Shown here one piece after another: positions 1-9,780 of a stretch of DNA of 64,000 nt. Numbering within the stretch: position 1 is the first letter of the stretch; each line of letters begins with the position of its first letter. This DNA comes from Nothopassalora personata (taxonomy: Eukaryota > Ascomycota > Dothideomycetes > Mycosphaerellales > Mycosphaerellaceae), in NCBI GenBank assembly GCA_033816765.1, contig CM066295.1, positions 1,426,001-1,490,000 of the forward strand, written 5' to 3'. Made by a program: the position numbers and the translations under genes. A model generated the notes under the pieces. That model was not told the DNA's origin. It worked only from the letters and a program-made list of their open reading frames with translations, and made no database searches.

Positions 1-199
1 CGATGCGTCCGTATGATTCTTATTAAAAGGAGGGCCGTGTATGTAAGGTACACATCTCATCTAGTCGCTATTCTAAGTGCTAGTAGCGGAATCTAAAGAG
101 TTACAATACGAGGGTAACCGAGGGCGAGTAGAAGCGCTTATCGCTTTAGCGGAAGAAATTGTTATAGGAACTAGATACCGCGAAGAGGATTCTTAGTAA

Positions 200-515
200 A
201 AGGCAGGATGCCTTAATAGAAGCGTATATAAAGGAAATGCGCCTTCGTAAGCAATTGGATACGGTTAATTAGAAGGTTACGGAGGGTCGTTCGTTAGAAG
301 ATCGGTTATTACTAGACGAGGATCTAGGGGCGTAGGAGTACGCTATAGTAGACGCGGATCCTAGTGCTCCTAATCTGTCCTTGTCTCCTTAGACCTAGAG
401 TGCTATCGAAGGTCTTCCGGACGACTTCTAGCTTTCTCCTTCTAACGAGACGGTGCCGTTGGTAGCTTAGCCGTCTTCTTCGTAAGGGTATTTATTTGTA
501 AGTTGTGCCCCTGTT
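200..515 (+). pseudogene. RIP-degraded ORF relic, unknown repeat family
   Basis: One plus-strand frame from about 209 reads as protein-like sequence broken only by TAG/TAA codons. It contains the fragments AYIKEMRLRKQLD and IVDADPSAPNLSLSP. The stops lie where CAA, CAG or TGG codons would be expected after C-to-T or G-to-A change, which is what RIP leaves behind. I do not recognise the family. It probably belongs to a repeat that starts left of the window. Confidence 0.4.
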
Positions 516-525
516 CTTATTAATC

Positions 526-599
526 GGCTAGGTAGCTTAGTAGTAGAGCGTAAGCTGTCTACACTCTTAAGGTCGTAGGTTCGATTCCTACTCTAGTCG
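526..599 (+). tRNA. tRNA-like sequence or tRNA pseudogene with pol III A and B boxes
   Basis: A near-cloverleaf can be drawn. The acceptor stem pairs GGCTAGG (526-532) with TCTAGTC (592-598). The D stem GCTT pairs with GAGC (535-538 with 546-549). The T arm is GTAGG-TTCGATT-CCTAC (575-591). The B box GGTTCGATTCC (578-588) fits the consensus exactly, and an A-box-like TAGCTTAGTAG starts at 533. The anticodon arm is 19 nt instead of 17 and pairs badly, and no T-run terminator follows, so the anticodon cannot be read. It lies in RIP-affected DNA and is more likely a decayed tRNA or SINE head than a working gene. Confidence 0.4.
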
Positions 600-859
600 T
601 CCGTTTGCTTAAAAGTTACTATGTCTTATAATGTAGTTACTTTAAGTAAGCGCCGTTTTGATACTCCCGAATCTTCTGCTAACAGTTTCGTAGGTTTTCT
701 TTTAGTTCCTAGGTATTTTCTAATTCGTCGTATCCCTTCCATTTAACAAGGTATCGCTAACCCTTTTTATCTAGAATTTTTTCGACTTCGAATTCGTTTT
801 CTACTTCCGGCTTAAAATGGAAGCTCTCCTAGTAAGGTGTTTTAGCGTCCGCTAGTTCT

Positions 860-1547
860 AGCTTGATTGATTATTCCATTAACGTGCTATTTGAGTCAAA
901 GACTATGCAACACGGGTCTCGAGAACGAGACCAAAATTTGAGAGAAGGAGAAAAGCCCCGTCGTACCCCGGACGTAAAAACTCCTTAAAAGATGCGAGCA
1001 ACGCTCGCTATTCGAACCGTAAATCGAATATATTGCGGCGTAGTACGCGCGTACCCGGTAGTCGTGTCTTGTCGAGAATTGCGGTTTGTCGCCTTGCCCC
1101 GGGCGAGACAAGTTTTGCGCCCGTGTCTCGTTCTTGTTTTAAAAAGCCAAGCCGGCCGTACCCGTACGCACCGAGCAAAATCCCAAGAAACACCCGTTGC
1201 CTCTGTTTCAAATCCAGTCGCGTTCTCCGGTCTCGAGTGTAGCTCCTCGGTCGCAGTGGCCTCGCTGTCGTCCCCCCCTCGGCCTCTCTTGGTTCCAGCC
1301 GTGCAGTATACGTGGTTTGCGCCCCTAAACGCCTCTCTTGGTTCCAGCCGGCAGTTTACGTGGTTTGCCGGGACGACAGGTAGACAGCGCCTTCGTTGTT
1401 CGAGCGACGTGTACGCTATGTACGTCGCTTTCCCTTCTCGCAGTTCCGGAGTTCTTGTTTGTAGATTTTGAGCGTATCTCGTTCGTTCGGTTCGTCCGAC
1501 CTGTCTTTTCTTGTTTCGAGTCGAGTAGGCTTGTATTTTTCGAGAGA
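860..1547. repeat. GC-rich block in the AT-rich island, with a 39-bp direct duplication
   Basis: From about 905 to 1480 base use changes: CpG is frequent and the TAG/TAA-rich RIP signature stops. A unit at 1282-1320 (starting GCCTCTCTTGGTTCCAGCC) recurs at 1331-1368 with few changes, a 49-bp period. A hairpin GGTCTCG-AGAA-CGAGACC lies at 915-932. Several ORFs overlap on both strands but none resembles a protein. The block may be an LTR or regulatory part of the neighbouring element. Confidence 0.4.
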
Positions 1548-1624
1548 GAGAGTCTTAGTTTCTCTTCGTCGTAACGAAGATACTTACGTCGTCCGCCGCG
1601 TGAAGGCGCTCTCTATAGGACGAC
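1548..1624 (+). repeat. Dispersed 77-bp repeat, copy 1
   Basis: This 77-bp stretch matches 19916-19992 over its full length. The shared core is ACTTACGTCGTCCGCC followed by CGTGAAGGCGCTCTC, and both copies end in GGACGAC. It adjoins the decayed Gypsy coding region, so it is probably an LTR or untranslated end of an interspersed element. Confidence 0.6.
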
Positions 1625-2220
1625 GCTAGTTCTAGCTTAGAGATGTGGAAGACTAGGTGGATTTTTACGTCTAGTAGTAGTCGTAGGCGGTAGTTAACTA
1701 GTCCTATAACTTTGTCGATGAAAAATAGTCCGACCTTAACGTAATCTAGTTTCTTAGTCTATCTTCTTATTCTTAAGTTTTTTATAAGGAGATAGACCTT
1801 GTCCCCCTCTTTTAGTAGAGGCGCCATTTTTCTTATGTCCTGCCGTTATTAAGACAGTTTTTGTTATATATCTTCGATCGCCTTACGTGTTTCTTTATGC
1901 ACTTCCTTAAGAGTATCCGTCGTCACGATTGCTCTCTCGGCCTATAGATAGGATCTAGGTGTTCCGAATAGGTTAGGATCTTTACTAAAGTTCGCATAAA
2001 ATAGCGTCGTTAAAGTTGTCTCTAATTTATGGTTATTTAGTGCAATCTACGCTATTGGCAGTAATAAAACCTAATTGTCTTGTACGTAGTTAATGTAGTG
2101 TCGTAGGTATTGTTCTAGCGTTTAATTTATCCTTTCGGTTTGTCCGTCTATTTCCGGATAATATGCTATTAATAGCTTATGTTTAATTCCGATCGTTTCT
2201 ATAAGCGTTTTCTAGTAATT

Positions 2221-2290
2221 TGATGTAAATAGCTTGTCTCTATCCGTTATAAACGCTTAGGGGAATCCGTAGTATCGGATAAGTCTATCT
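2221..2290 (-). pseudogene. Integrase core fragment of the Gypsy relic
   Basis: The reverse complement reads LIRYYGFP, one stop, then AFITDRDKLFTS. This matches the Gypsy integrase segment around the second catalytic Asp (the SDRG..FTS region). The stop replaces a Gln-type codon. Confidence 0.7.
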
Positions 2291-3168
2291 AGTACGAGGT
2301 ATCCGAGCTACTCTACATTATATGTTTCTAATGTAGGAATGAAGTGTGCGTATTTCGTAAGTCTATTAACTATAACTAGTATTATGTTGTATAGTTGCTT
2401 CGTAACTTGATCTTTTAACGGTGGGAGTTTCGTAATAAAGTCTATTATAACTTTGTCCTATGGTTTCGTCGGTAGTGTCCTAAACTATAGGTAACCGTAT
2501 CTTACATGTCTCGTAGCCTTATTTCGTTAATAGTGCACGCATTACTTAATGTAGCGTAGCACCTTTTGCCGCATCTGTAGGAATGAGAAGCTACGCTATA
2601 TTAGGTCTATTGTTTTCGAAGTTCTAGGGTACCTATATATTAGTCCGTCGTAATGTTGTCGTATGCATTCCTCTTCTCGATCCTTAGGTACTTAGTATTT
2701 TCCTTACGATATAGGGAATTGTTCGTCCCTATCGCCTAATATCCGTACGATGTTATTAAATTCTCTTATATTAGCACTAAGACTTCCGTCGAGGTTTGTC
2801 TTTAATATTTTATGTTATACTAGTTCCTTTCCTTCTATGTAGTCGCTTCTTCGGCTTAGCGCGTCGGCGCGGCCGTTCTCTCGTCCTAGAGTATATTTAA
2901 TTTCGAACTTATACTGTCCTAGTAGCTCCGACTAGCGGGCTTGCCTTCGGGTAAGTTCTTTCGTCGTCGTAAAGTACGTAAGATTCTTATAGTTAGAAAG
3001 AATCGTTAACTTCGGTAGGCCCTCGACATATACTCTCTAATGTTGTATAGTAGTAACAATAGCTAGAAGCTCTTTATTATAGATGTCGTAGTTCTATTCC
3101 GCTATAGTCATTTTCCGGGAGTAATAGGCTACTAGGTGTCTCTACCTATCGTATGTCTATGTTAAACA

Positions 3169-3210
3169 CGCGCCTATTGCTATATTAGACGCATCGGTCT
3201 CGATATAGAC
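3169..3210 (-). pseudogene. RNase H fragment of the Gypsy relic
   Basis: The reverse complement reads VYIETDASNIAIGA, the TDAS..AIGA signature at the start of the Gypsy RNase H domain. It lies downstream of the reverse transcriptase motifs in the same orientation. Confidence 0.7.
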
Positions 3211-3619
3211 TTCCTTACTACTATCGAATAGTCGAAGCGTAGGGGCTAAAGCGTATTGTTCCTTAAGTTTCTTAAATGCTTTAATCTGTTCCTTTCCCTA
3301 TTTCTAAGTAACGTCCTTTCTTATAAGCATCGTTATTAGTGCTACTGTCTTTAAATAGTCCTTAATGAATTTCCGGTTATAGTTCGTTAGTCTAAGGAAT
3401 AATTATACGTCCTTAACTGTTTTCGGTTCTAGCTATTCTCTAATTGACTATGTCTTCGTAGGGTCGATTGTTATCCCTATAGTGCTAATAATAAAGTCTA
3501 AGAATTTAACTTCTTTCTTATGGAATTCGCATTTCTCGGGTGCCGTCTTAAATCCTAATTACGTAAGTCGTTCGAAGACGTTCTAGACTTGTCTTATATG
3601 TTCCTATAGGGATCCTTTT

Positions 3620-3850
3620 ATATAGACTAATATGTCGTCTATGTAAGCGATAACGCATATATCGAGTAGGTCTCTAAGTGTTTCGTTAATAAGGTCCTAG
3701 TAGGATGCGGGTACGTTAGTTAATCCTATTAGCATAACTAAGAATTCGTAGAGTCCGTATCTTATTCTAAAAGCGGTTTTCTATTCTTCTCCTTCTACTA
3801 TCCGTATAGCGTAGAAGGCATCTCGTAGGTTAATCTTCGTGTACTAGTCT
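3620..3850 (-). pseudogene. Reverse transcriptase fragment of the Gypsy relic
   Basis: On the minus strand, KINLRDAFYAIRIVEGEE is followed by a TAG where Trp is usual. Next come KTAF, a YGLYEFLVM segment, and at 3621-3657 the catalytic CVIAYIDDILVY. YIDD is the YxDD metal-binding motif of reverse transcriptase. The remaining stops sit at RIP-type sites. Confidence 0.85.
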
Positions 3851-4699
3851 AATTCGGTTAATCTATCTTATGCTTCTTCGATGTTAGGTAGCGGGTATCG
3901 GTTCTTAATCGTAATCTCGTTTAACTTCCTATAGTCTTATACGAGTCGTAACTTCCCGTTTGCTTTTAGAACGAACATATATAGAGTTCCTATACTCGAG
4001 GTAGATCTTCTTATCTATCCTTTAGCTAGCTTCTCCCTTAGCTATTCTCGTAGGGTCTATAGCTCTTTCTTAGACATTTAATATAGGGGTCCCTATAGAG
4101 GCTCTTTCCCTAGCTAAATGTTAATCTTGTAATCCTATAGGCGGTACTTAGGTAAGGCGGTTTTACCTCTCTCCTCTTTAAAGAGTCGCGACTACTTGCG
4201 ATACTCCTTAGGAATACTTAACTCTAAGATGTTAGTATTCTTCGATAGTGCGTTACTTCTATTACTTCTAGTAACTTCGTGACCCGGCGGCCCTACGCTA
4301 GTGTCTATCCCGGTCGAAGGTAGTTCTTCTATCCTTCTATTCGGCGTAAGCTATATCTCGTTTAGCTGTTTCCTTACCTTATCTACTAGTAAAAGCTACT
4401 ACTACGTAGGCTAAATGTCGATAACGTAATCGCATTCCCTAAATGTAAGTACTTCTCTTCTCTAGTCGATTACTAGATTATGCTTTCTTAAGTAAGGCAT
4501 ACCTAATACTATGTTATAACTAGCTATATTAGTAACATCTAAGGTAATATTCTCGTAGTACTGTTAGATAGCTAGTAGCAATAGTATCGTCTCCTATTCT
4601 ACGCTAGGTAACGATAATCCGTTTACCGCGATTAACTCGTAACCCTATTTCTTCTTTAGGGTAGCGAACCCGTTTCTTCTTACGAAAGACTCGGAGATA

Positions 4700-4735
4700 A
4701 AATTCCCCGCTACTCCTAAGTCGATTATAACACTA
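4700..4735 (-). pseudogene. Aspartic protease fragment of the Gypsy relic
   Basis: The reverse complement reads VIIDLGVAGNFIS, matching the retropepsin active site normally read as DSGASGNFI. The Ser after the catalytic Asp has become Leu, again a C-to-T change. The position between Gag and reverse transcriptase is as expected. Confidence 0.65.
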
Positions 4736-5573
4736 GTCTTGTATCCGTTAACGATTGCTTATGTCTAGAAAACTGTGTTTAATGTCGATGCGTAAGCCTA
4801 AGTATTGTATAACTCCCTTTAGTCGCTTATTCCTAGGGAGCTAATCCTTTTCCCAAATAGTAGGTAGTTCGCTATGCTTCGTGCCTAGAGGCTTCGGCTA
4901 GAACCTATAGCCCGTTACCCTATGTCTACACTTGTAGTTTATTGCGTTCCTAGATCTTCTACGTTTCTAAGTAGAGTGCGCGTGCGTGTTGCACTATATT
5001 ACGTAATTTATTCGATATAAATGTTCCTAACGGTGTAAGATATCCGGTTCCTATTATTCGGCTTCCTATTGGTAGTCGTTCTATAACGGCGGTTACTAGA
5101 TTCTCGGTTGTTTCTATAAGTAGGTATCCCTAGGCTATGCCTCGTAGGGTGTCGAGTGTCTTATTAAACTTAATAGAGTATAGCCTCCTTCGTCCGCCTA
5201 TCTTAGGTAGGAATTCCTCGTACCTTCTTTATAGGTAGATAATTATATCGTACAGTTTCTTAGGTGTATCTACCGTAAAGGTAAGTTGTTTGTTATCGTC
5301 GTTAGTGTCGCTCTCTTCTCCTTCGGAGGAATCTTCTTCGCTTAATTCTTCCGGATCCTATTCTTCCTTAATAGTATTTAGCCCGGTAGTTTCTTAACTT
5401 TCTTCCTATAGTTCTAGTAACTATAATCCGTTCTATCCTAGGTCCTAATTTTCTTTGTCGCTTCTATCTTCGTTAAAGTAGGATTCGTCGATGTCTACTT
5501 CTCGGAGCGTAGCGTTTTGCCTATACGTCGCTCCTAGGGTTCCTCGTAGTTACTAAGGCTAATACCCTACGCC

Positions 5574-5734
5574 TGTCACGGTTTACCTTTGCACAGACGC
5601 ACTTCGGTGTCACGTGACCTCGGGCCCGATCTTATCACGCGCTTCTCGCGACTTCTTACTTCTCTTCTTCGTAGAACTTACTCGATACTAAGGCTAATAC
5701 ACGTTTGCGCCCTGTTGCTGTCTTGTCCGTGTCA
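5574..5734 (+). repeat. 5' LTR of the nested TRIM-like element
   Basis: This 161-bp sequence matches 6700-6860 by eye along its whole length. It is preceded by the target duplication ACGCC. Confidence 0.88.
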
Positions 5735-5816
5735 TTAAGTTCTACCGCGCTCGATCGCCGCAAGCGATCACCCCGACCACGTGTGCACAGAAACGCGCGT
5801 GCGACACCGAGTCCGA

Positions 5817-6116
5817 ATGGCCGCAAACCAGACGACACTCGGAGCAGACGAATCCTAATTCATTCCCAACCTGAACCTTAACCTACTCACGAAGAAGTTC
5901 CTCCGCGACGCGCGCCAACGACAGAACGGCACACTAACCGAAGGACAACGTGAGGTGGAAGACGAGTCAGAGTGGAATCCGGATTTCGACGACACCCAGG
6001 GTGTAGAACGACTGCGCAAGATGGCGCAAGAGACACAAGACGAGACTCAGGGCCGAGATGGTGCTGAGCAGGCTCGTCAGCAAGAGGAGCACCGGCGGAG
6101 CGCAGATACAACTTGA
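5817..6116 (+). pseudogene. Gag-like fragment inside the TRIM-like element, one in-frame stop
   Basis: ATG at 5817 opens a 99-codon frame, hydrophilic and rich in Glu, Gln, Arg and Asp (for example VERLRKMAQETQDETQ). It ends TGA at 6114-6116, 15 bases into the first tandem repeat. A single TAA at 5856-5858 (codon 14) breaks it and could be a RIP-type CAA-to-TAA change. The place right after the 5' LTR and the charged composition suggest a Gag remnant, but no diagnostic motif such as a zinc knuckle is present. Confidence 0.45.
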
Positions 6117-6575
6117 GGCAAGCTGAGGCTTGATATACAGTTGGTGGACACAAGGCACACTGCGGTGTGATACTGTCTTCGCAGATACAACTTGAGGCAA
6201 GCTGAGGCTTGATATACAGTTGGTGGACACAAGGCACACTGCGGTGTGATACTGTCTTCGCAGATACAACTTGAGGCAAGCTGAGGCTTGATATACAGTT
6301 GGTGGACACAAGGCACACTGCGGTGTGATACTGTCTTCGCAGATACAACTTGAGGCAAGCTGAGGCTTGATATACAGTTGGTGGACACAAGGCACACTGC
6401 GGTGTGATACTGTCTTCGCAGATACAACTTGAGGCAAGCTGAGGCTTGATATACAGTTGGTGGACACAAGGCACACTGCGGTGTGATACTGTCTTCGCAG
6501 ATACAACTTGAGGCAAGCTGAGGCTTGATATACAGTTGGTGGACACAAGGCACACTGCGGTGTGATACTGTCTTC
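6102..6575. repeat. Six exact tandem copies of a 79-bp unit
   Basis: Units begin at 6102, 6181, 6260, 6339, 6418 and 6497, each starting GCAGATACAACTTGAGG and ending ACTGTCTTC. They look identical. Each unit can form two small hairpins, AAGC-TGAG-GCTT and CACAC-TGCG-GTGTG. Because 79 is not a multiple of 3 and the minus strand has no stop in any frame of the unit, three overlapping minus-strand ORFs of 158-226 codons run through it. They are treated as by-products of the repeat, not as genes. Confidence 0.93.
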
Positions 6576-6685
6576 GCTTAAGGCTTGCTGCGGCAAGATA
6601 TACATTGGATTGGATTGAATTGGGTAATGGCGATGGATATACCCCATTGCGATTGATTCACGCGTACGAGGGCGTACGGCGGTTT

Positions 6686-6699
6686 GAGAGGGGGGGTGG
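6686..6699 (+). other. Polypurine tract of the TRIM-like element
   Basis: GAGAGGGGGGTGG lies directly before the TG of the right LTR, where plus-strand DNA synthesis is primed in LTR retrotransposons. Confidence 0.6.
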
Positions 6700-6860
6700 T
6701 GTCACGGTTTACCTTTGCACAGACGCACTTCGGTGTCACGTGACCTCGGGCCCGATCTTATCACGCGCTTCTCGCGACTTCTTACTTCTCTTCTTCGTAG
6801 AACTTACTCGATACTAAGGCTAATACACGTTTGCGCCCTGTTGCTGTCTTGTCCGTGTCA
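6700..6860 (+). repeat. 3' LTR of the nested TRIM-like element
   Basis: Second copy of the 161-bp LTR, directly after a purine-rich tract and followed by ACGCC, after which the interrupted Gypsy sequence resumes. Confidence 0.88.
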
Positions 6861-8250
6861 ACGCCTAACTTCGCGGCGTAGTAGACTTAATACGAGTCTT
6901 AGTAATAGAATCGCTAATGAAGGCTTCTATAACTATTTCGAGACTCAGATTCGATCTCGTAGTCGACTCTTCGTGTTATTATATTATACTGTCGTAGTTG
7001 GTTCTTCGCATTAAATGGAATAACCGCTATTTACTGCCTATAGTATCCTTCTCGTCCTTCTAAGGGGTCTAGGAGAGGCATCGTGCTTCTATTACTAGCT
7101 CTCTCCCCTACTCTCCGAGTATAGTCGGTATCTCCTCGAGATCTAACGCTACTCTCGGATTTACTAGTTCGGGGTTGCATTATATTAAATTGCTCGCGGC
7201 GCACTATATTCTTACCGCGGCAATCCCGCGCTATATAGCCTTCCTTACTATAGGTATAGTATGTAAGTTTTCCTTTTCCTTTAAAGGGCTTTCCGTAGCC
7301 CCTACTCTTGTTAATCCTCCGTCCTCGTTAGGTAACGTCTAGTTCTATTAGCTATAGTCTATAGTAGGGCTAGCTTTATCGTAAGAATTCTCCCTTCGTA
7401 ACGTATCCTCCTAAGGGTCTACGGTCCGGAGCGTATCCTACTATTCCTCCTACTTTAGAGTCGTATTTCTTTTCCTAGTATCGTTTCTAGAGCTAGTTAT
7501 CGATGTTAATCGACGCCTTTATTAGCTCTTCGAGGTTGGTGATCCGTCCCCCGTGTCTTATTAACTCGTCCTTAACGGAGTCCTTAAGTCTACGTCGGAA
7601 TATAGTTATTAACGCCGTCTAGTCCTATCCGGTAATTTGTCCGTATTCTTCGAATTTAGCGGTATACTCTAAAGTAGACGTCTTCTACTTTAGGTGTTAA
7701 ATAATTCGTATAGCCTTTTAGACTTCGTTCGAGGTTCTAAAGATTAACTTTATCTTTTCTTTAAAAAGGGTGTAGCTCCTAAACATTCCGGTGGGGTCTA
7801 ATCGTCCTATACCTTCGAGGTATTCCTTAAGGTAAGGTTTAATCTAGTTCTACGCACTTCCGCGAAGGTACGTAATAGCGAAGATAGTTCTTTTATCGGC
7901 ATCGACTAGGTTGAACATAAGATACATATCTATCTAATTAATCTAGTCGTCGAACTTAGCCCTGTCTCTATAGAAGAGGTCTAGCTTAGCAGCCTTAACG
8001 TCGTTCTTCCTTAGAGTAGGCTCGTTATCGTTATTAGACTTATCGTCCTTCGTAGTGGTCTATTATAGTAGCGCACGGCGGATGCTTCCTACTTCGCTAG
8101 GGGCGGGTGTTCCCCTACTAGCTACTTAAGTAGCGCTTATCCTAAGGGTGTTTAAAGTGTTATTGTCTCGTTCTAGGGCTAGTCTTAAAGGAGAGATAAG
8201 TTAAGTTACTAAGCGGTATTCTTTAGAGAGGCTAAAGTAAGCTAAGCGAA
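6861..8250 (-). other. 5' (Gag side) remainder of the Gypsy relic
   Basis: This is the continuation of the interrupted Gypsy element beyond the nested insertion. It contains the decayed zinc knuckle at about 7215-7270. The rest up to about 8250 reads as stop-ridden Gag-type sequence on the minus strand. No intact gene is present. Confidence 0.55.
7215..7270 (-). pseudogene. Gag zinc-knuckle fragment of the Gypsy relic
   Basis: The reverse complement reads YYTYSKEGYIARDC. With Tyr restored to Cys or His at three places it fits the CCHC knuckle CX2CX4HX4C, and each change is a single G-to-A/C-to-T step. It identifies the 5' Gag part of the element beyond the nested insertion. Confidence 0.65.
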
Positions 8251-8589
8251 GATAAATGATAGGAATAAGAGTTATATTCCAATTAGTAAGATAGTAACAT
8301 AAGTTGAACGCGTTAGAACCATAAGGGTTTCTAGCGTTGCTAAATACAAAGGAGGCTCGTATACTATCCGGTGTTAGGCGTCCGTCTATCTACTCGACCG
8401 GTCGCCTAGTCGTATAGTCGTGTACGTCTATACGCTACTTCTACGGTCGTGTTCGACTATGCACTAAGCGCGCGGTCGTGCACGTAACCCGGACGTAGGG
8501 TCCCTTTCTCTTCCTAGCGATTAGTTCTTGTCTTCTAATTCTTCCTCCCTATACTACGTCCTACACCGTTCTTTATCCGAACCGTAACA

Positions 8590-9780
8590 AGTAGTATCTA
8601 AGTAGCATTTTAAGATAGGGCGACTTATTAGTAATATATAAGATAGTACCCGTAAATAGCTTACAATTATAGCCTATATCTATACGGATAATATATAGCT
8701 ACTATCTAGTCTTATATACTAAGCTAAGATAGGTAATATTTAAAGACACTTAGGTATAGGACCTAGAGGCTAATATATATTAAGCATTCTTCGTATCCTC
8801 TAAGAAGGGCTAGATAGATAATAGGATAGGCCTAGCTTAGCTATAGTAGGTGTTCTATCGATATATAAAGGATAAGACACGAAGAGATTATAGACTACTC
8901 TATATTAATAGCTATAGATCGTATATTAATAAAACTTTCCTTAAATAGGCTTATAATAACAAGATACTAGTCTCTATATATCTAGTATACTTAACTTACT
9001 AGCTATAATCTTTAGACGTGTTGCTATTTGCTCTATTAGGGATTTACTATAGCTAAGAGCTTAATAGATATATCTATAATACTATAAGTATCTTAAGTAT
9101 TATAAAGCGTAACTTCTTTATACTATTCTAGCTAGTATAAGTAAAAGTATTTACTATAAAGAATATAGCTAGTAGATAGCTTAAGATAGGCTTATATCTA
9201 TTTAATCTAGCCTAGGTTATTAAGACACCTAAAGAACCTATATTCGAAGTAAGGCCCTTATCTAGTAACTCTACTAGCTCTATCCTTTTAGCTAGTAACT
9301 AGCGTAAGCTAAGGAGCCTTCTTAAAGATACTATTATAGAGTATAATAACTAGAAGGTTAGAAAGCTTAAGAATATAATTATAGCCATCTCTATAGAGAA
9401 TACTATCCTTAAGGCTAAGAATAAGGGCTTTATAACTATACTATAGGTTAAGAAGAAGAAGCGTAAGCGTAGTAAGGGGCTCTTCGAGCAATTAAGGGCT
9501 AATAATAACTAGGCTACTATATTCTTCTCTCCTATAAAGATTAACTAGGTTAAGCATCTATAGGCTTAGAAAGAGACTTAGAAAGAGGCTACTATTACTA
9601 ATAATAAACTTAAGAAGGAGGCCTTATAAGCTAAGTAGTAAGTAGTAAAGATTATAGTAGTATAGCGTAAGTAAGACCGTATTATAAAGGCTAAGTAGAA
9701 GGAGCTTAAGAAGGCTTAGATTATAGAGGCTAAGGAGCTTAAGAAATAACTACTATATACACTTTAATAGTCTATAAAGA
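8590..9780 (+). pseudogene. RIP-degraded pogo/Fot1-type DNA transposase
   Basis: The plus frame that includes 8886 still follows the fungal pogo-like DDE transposase. DYRLLYINSYRSY corresponds to the YRLL.LDGHGSH block. YNNKILVSIYL is followed by a SLDV remnant of the LQPLDV block. Then come ELNRYIYN, a KRNFF remnant of KKGDFF, FTIKNIASR and KIGLYLFN. From about 9450 a basic tail KKKRKRSKGLFEQLRANN is followed by FFSPIKI and a Lys/Glu-rich coil, as at the C-terminus of this family. Catalytic Asp residues are lost and stops are many. The N-terminal DNA-binding part and terminal inverted repeats were not found. Confidence 0.75.

Larger units (their letters stand above)
5574..6860 (+). mobile_element. 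Nested non-autonomous LTR retrotransposon (TRIM-like), 1287 bp
   Basis: Two apparently identical 161-bp LTRs flank a 965-bp interior. They begin TGTCACGG and end CCGTGTCA, the canonical TG..CA ends. The insertion is bounded by a 5-bp target duplication ACGCC at 5569-5573 and 6861-6865. A polypurine tract (6686-6699) precedes the right LTR, which fixes the plus orientation. The interior holds a gag-like fragment and six 79-bp tandem repeats and has no polymerase, protease or integrase. Enzymes must come from another element. It split the Gypsy relic, so it inserted later, and identical LTRs suggest recent movement. Confidence 0.88.
1625..8250 (-). mobile_element. RIP-degraded Ty3/Gypsy retrotransposon, interrupted by a nested element at 5574-6860
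   Basis: The minus strand reads, from high to low coordinates, as Gag zinc knuckle, aspartic protease, reverse transcriptase, RNase H and integrase. That order is the Ty3/Gypsy one, because integrase comes last. The frames are riddled with TAG/TAA where CAG, CAA or TGG should be, and Cys and His of the knuckle have become Tyr. Both changes are expected from C-to-T mutation by RIP. No full-length ORF survives, so the copy is dead. I could not find a matching LTR pair, so both ends are approximate. Confidence 0.8.

Noticed and set aside
992..1574. Overlapping ORFs on both strands in the CpG-rich block
   Set aside because: No protein-like composition, mutually overlapping, and located in repeat DNA with an internal duplication.
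6102..6575. CRISPR-like array
   Set aside because: The repeat units are directly adjacent with no variable spacers, and the genome is fungal.
5887..6647. Three overlapping minus-strand ORFs of 158-226 codons with repeated peptide segments
   Set aside because: They arise from a 79-bp DNA repeat that happens to lack stops in all three frames; the same peptides recur in every frame and none resembles a protein.
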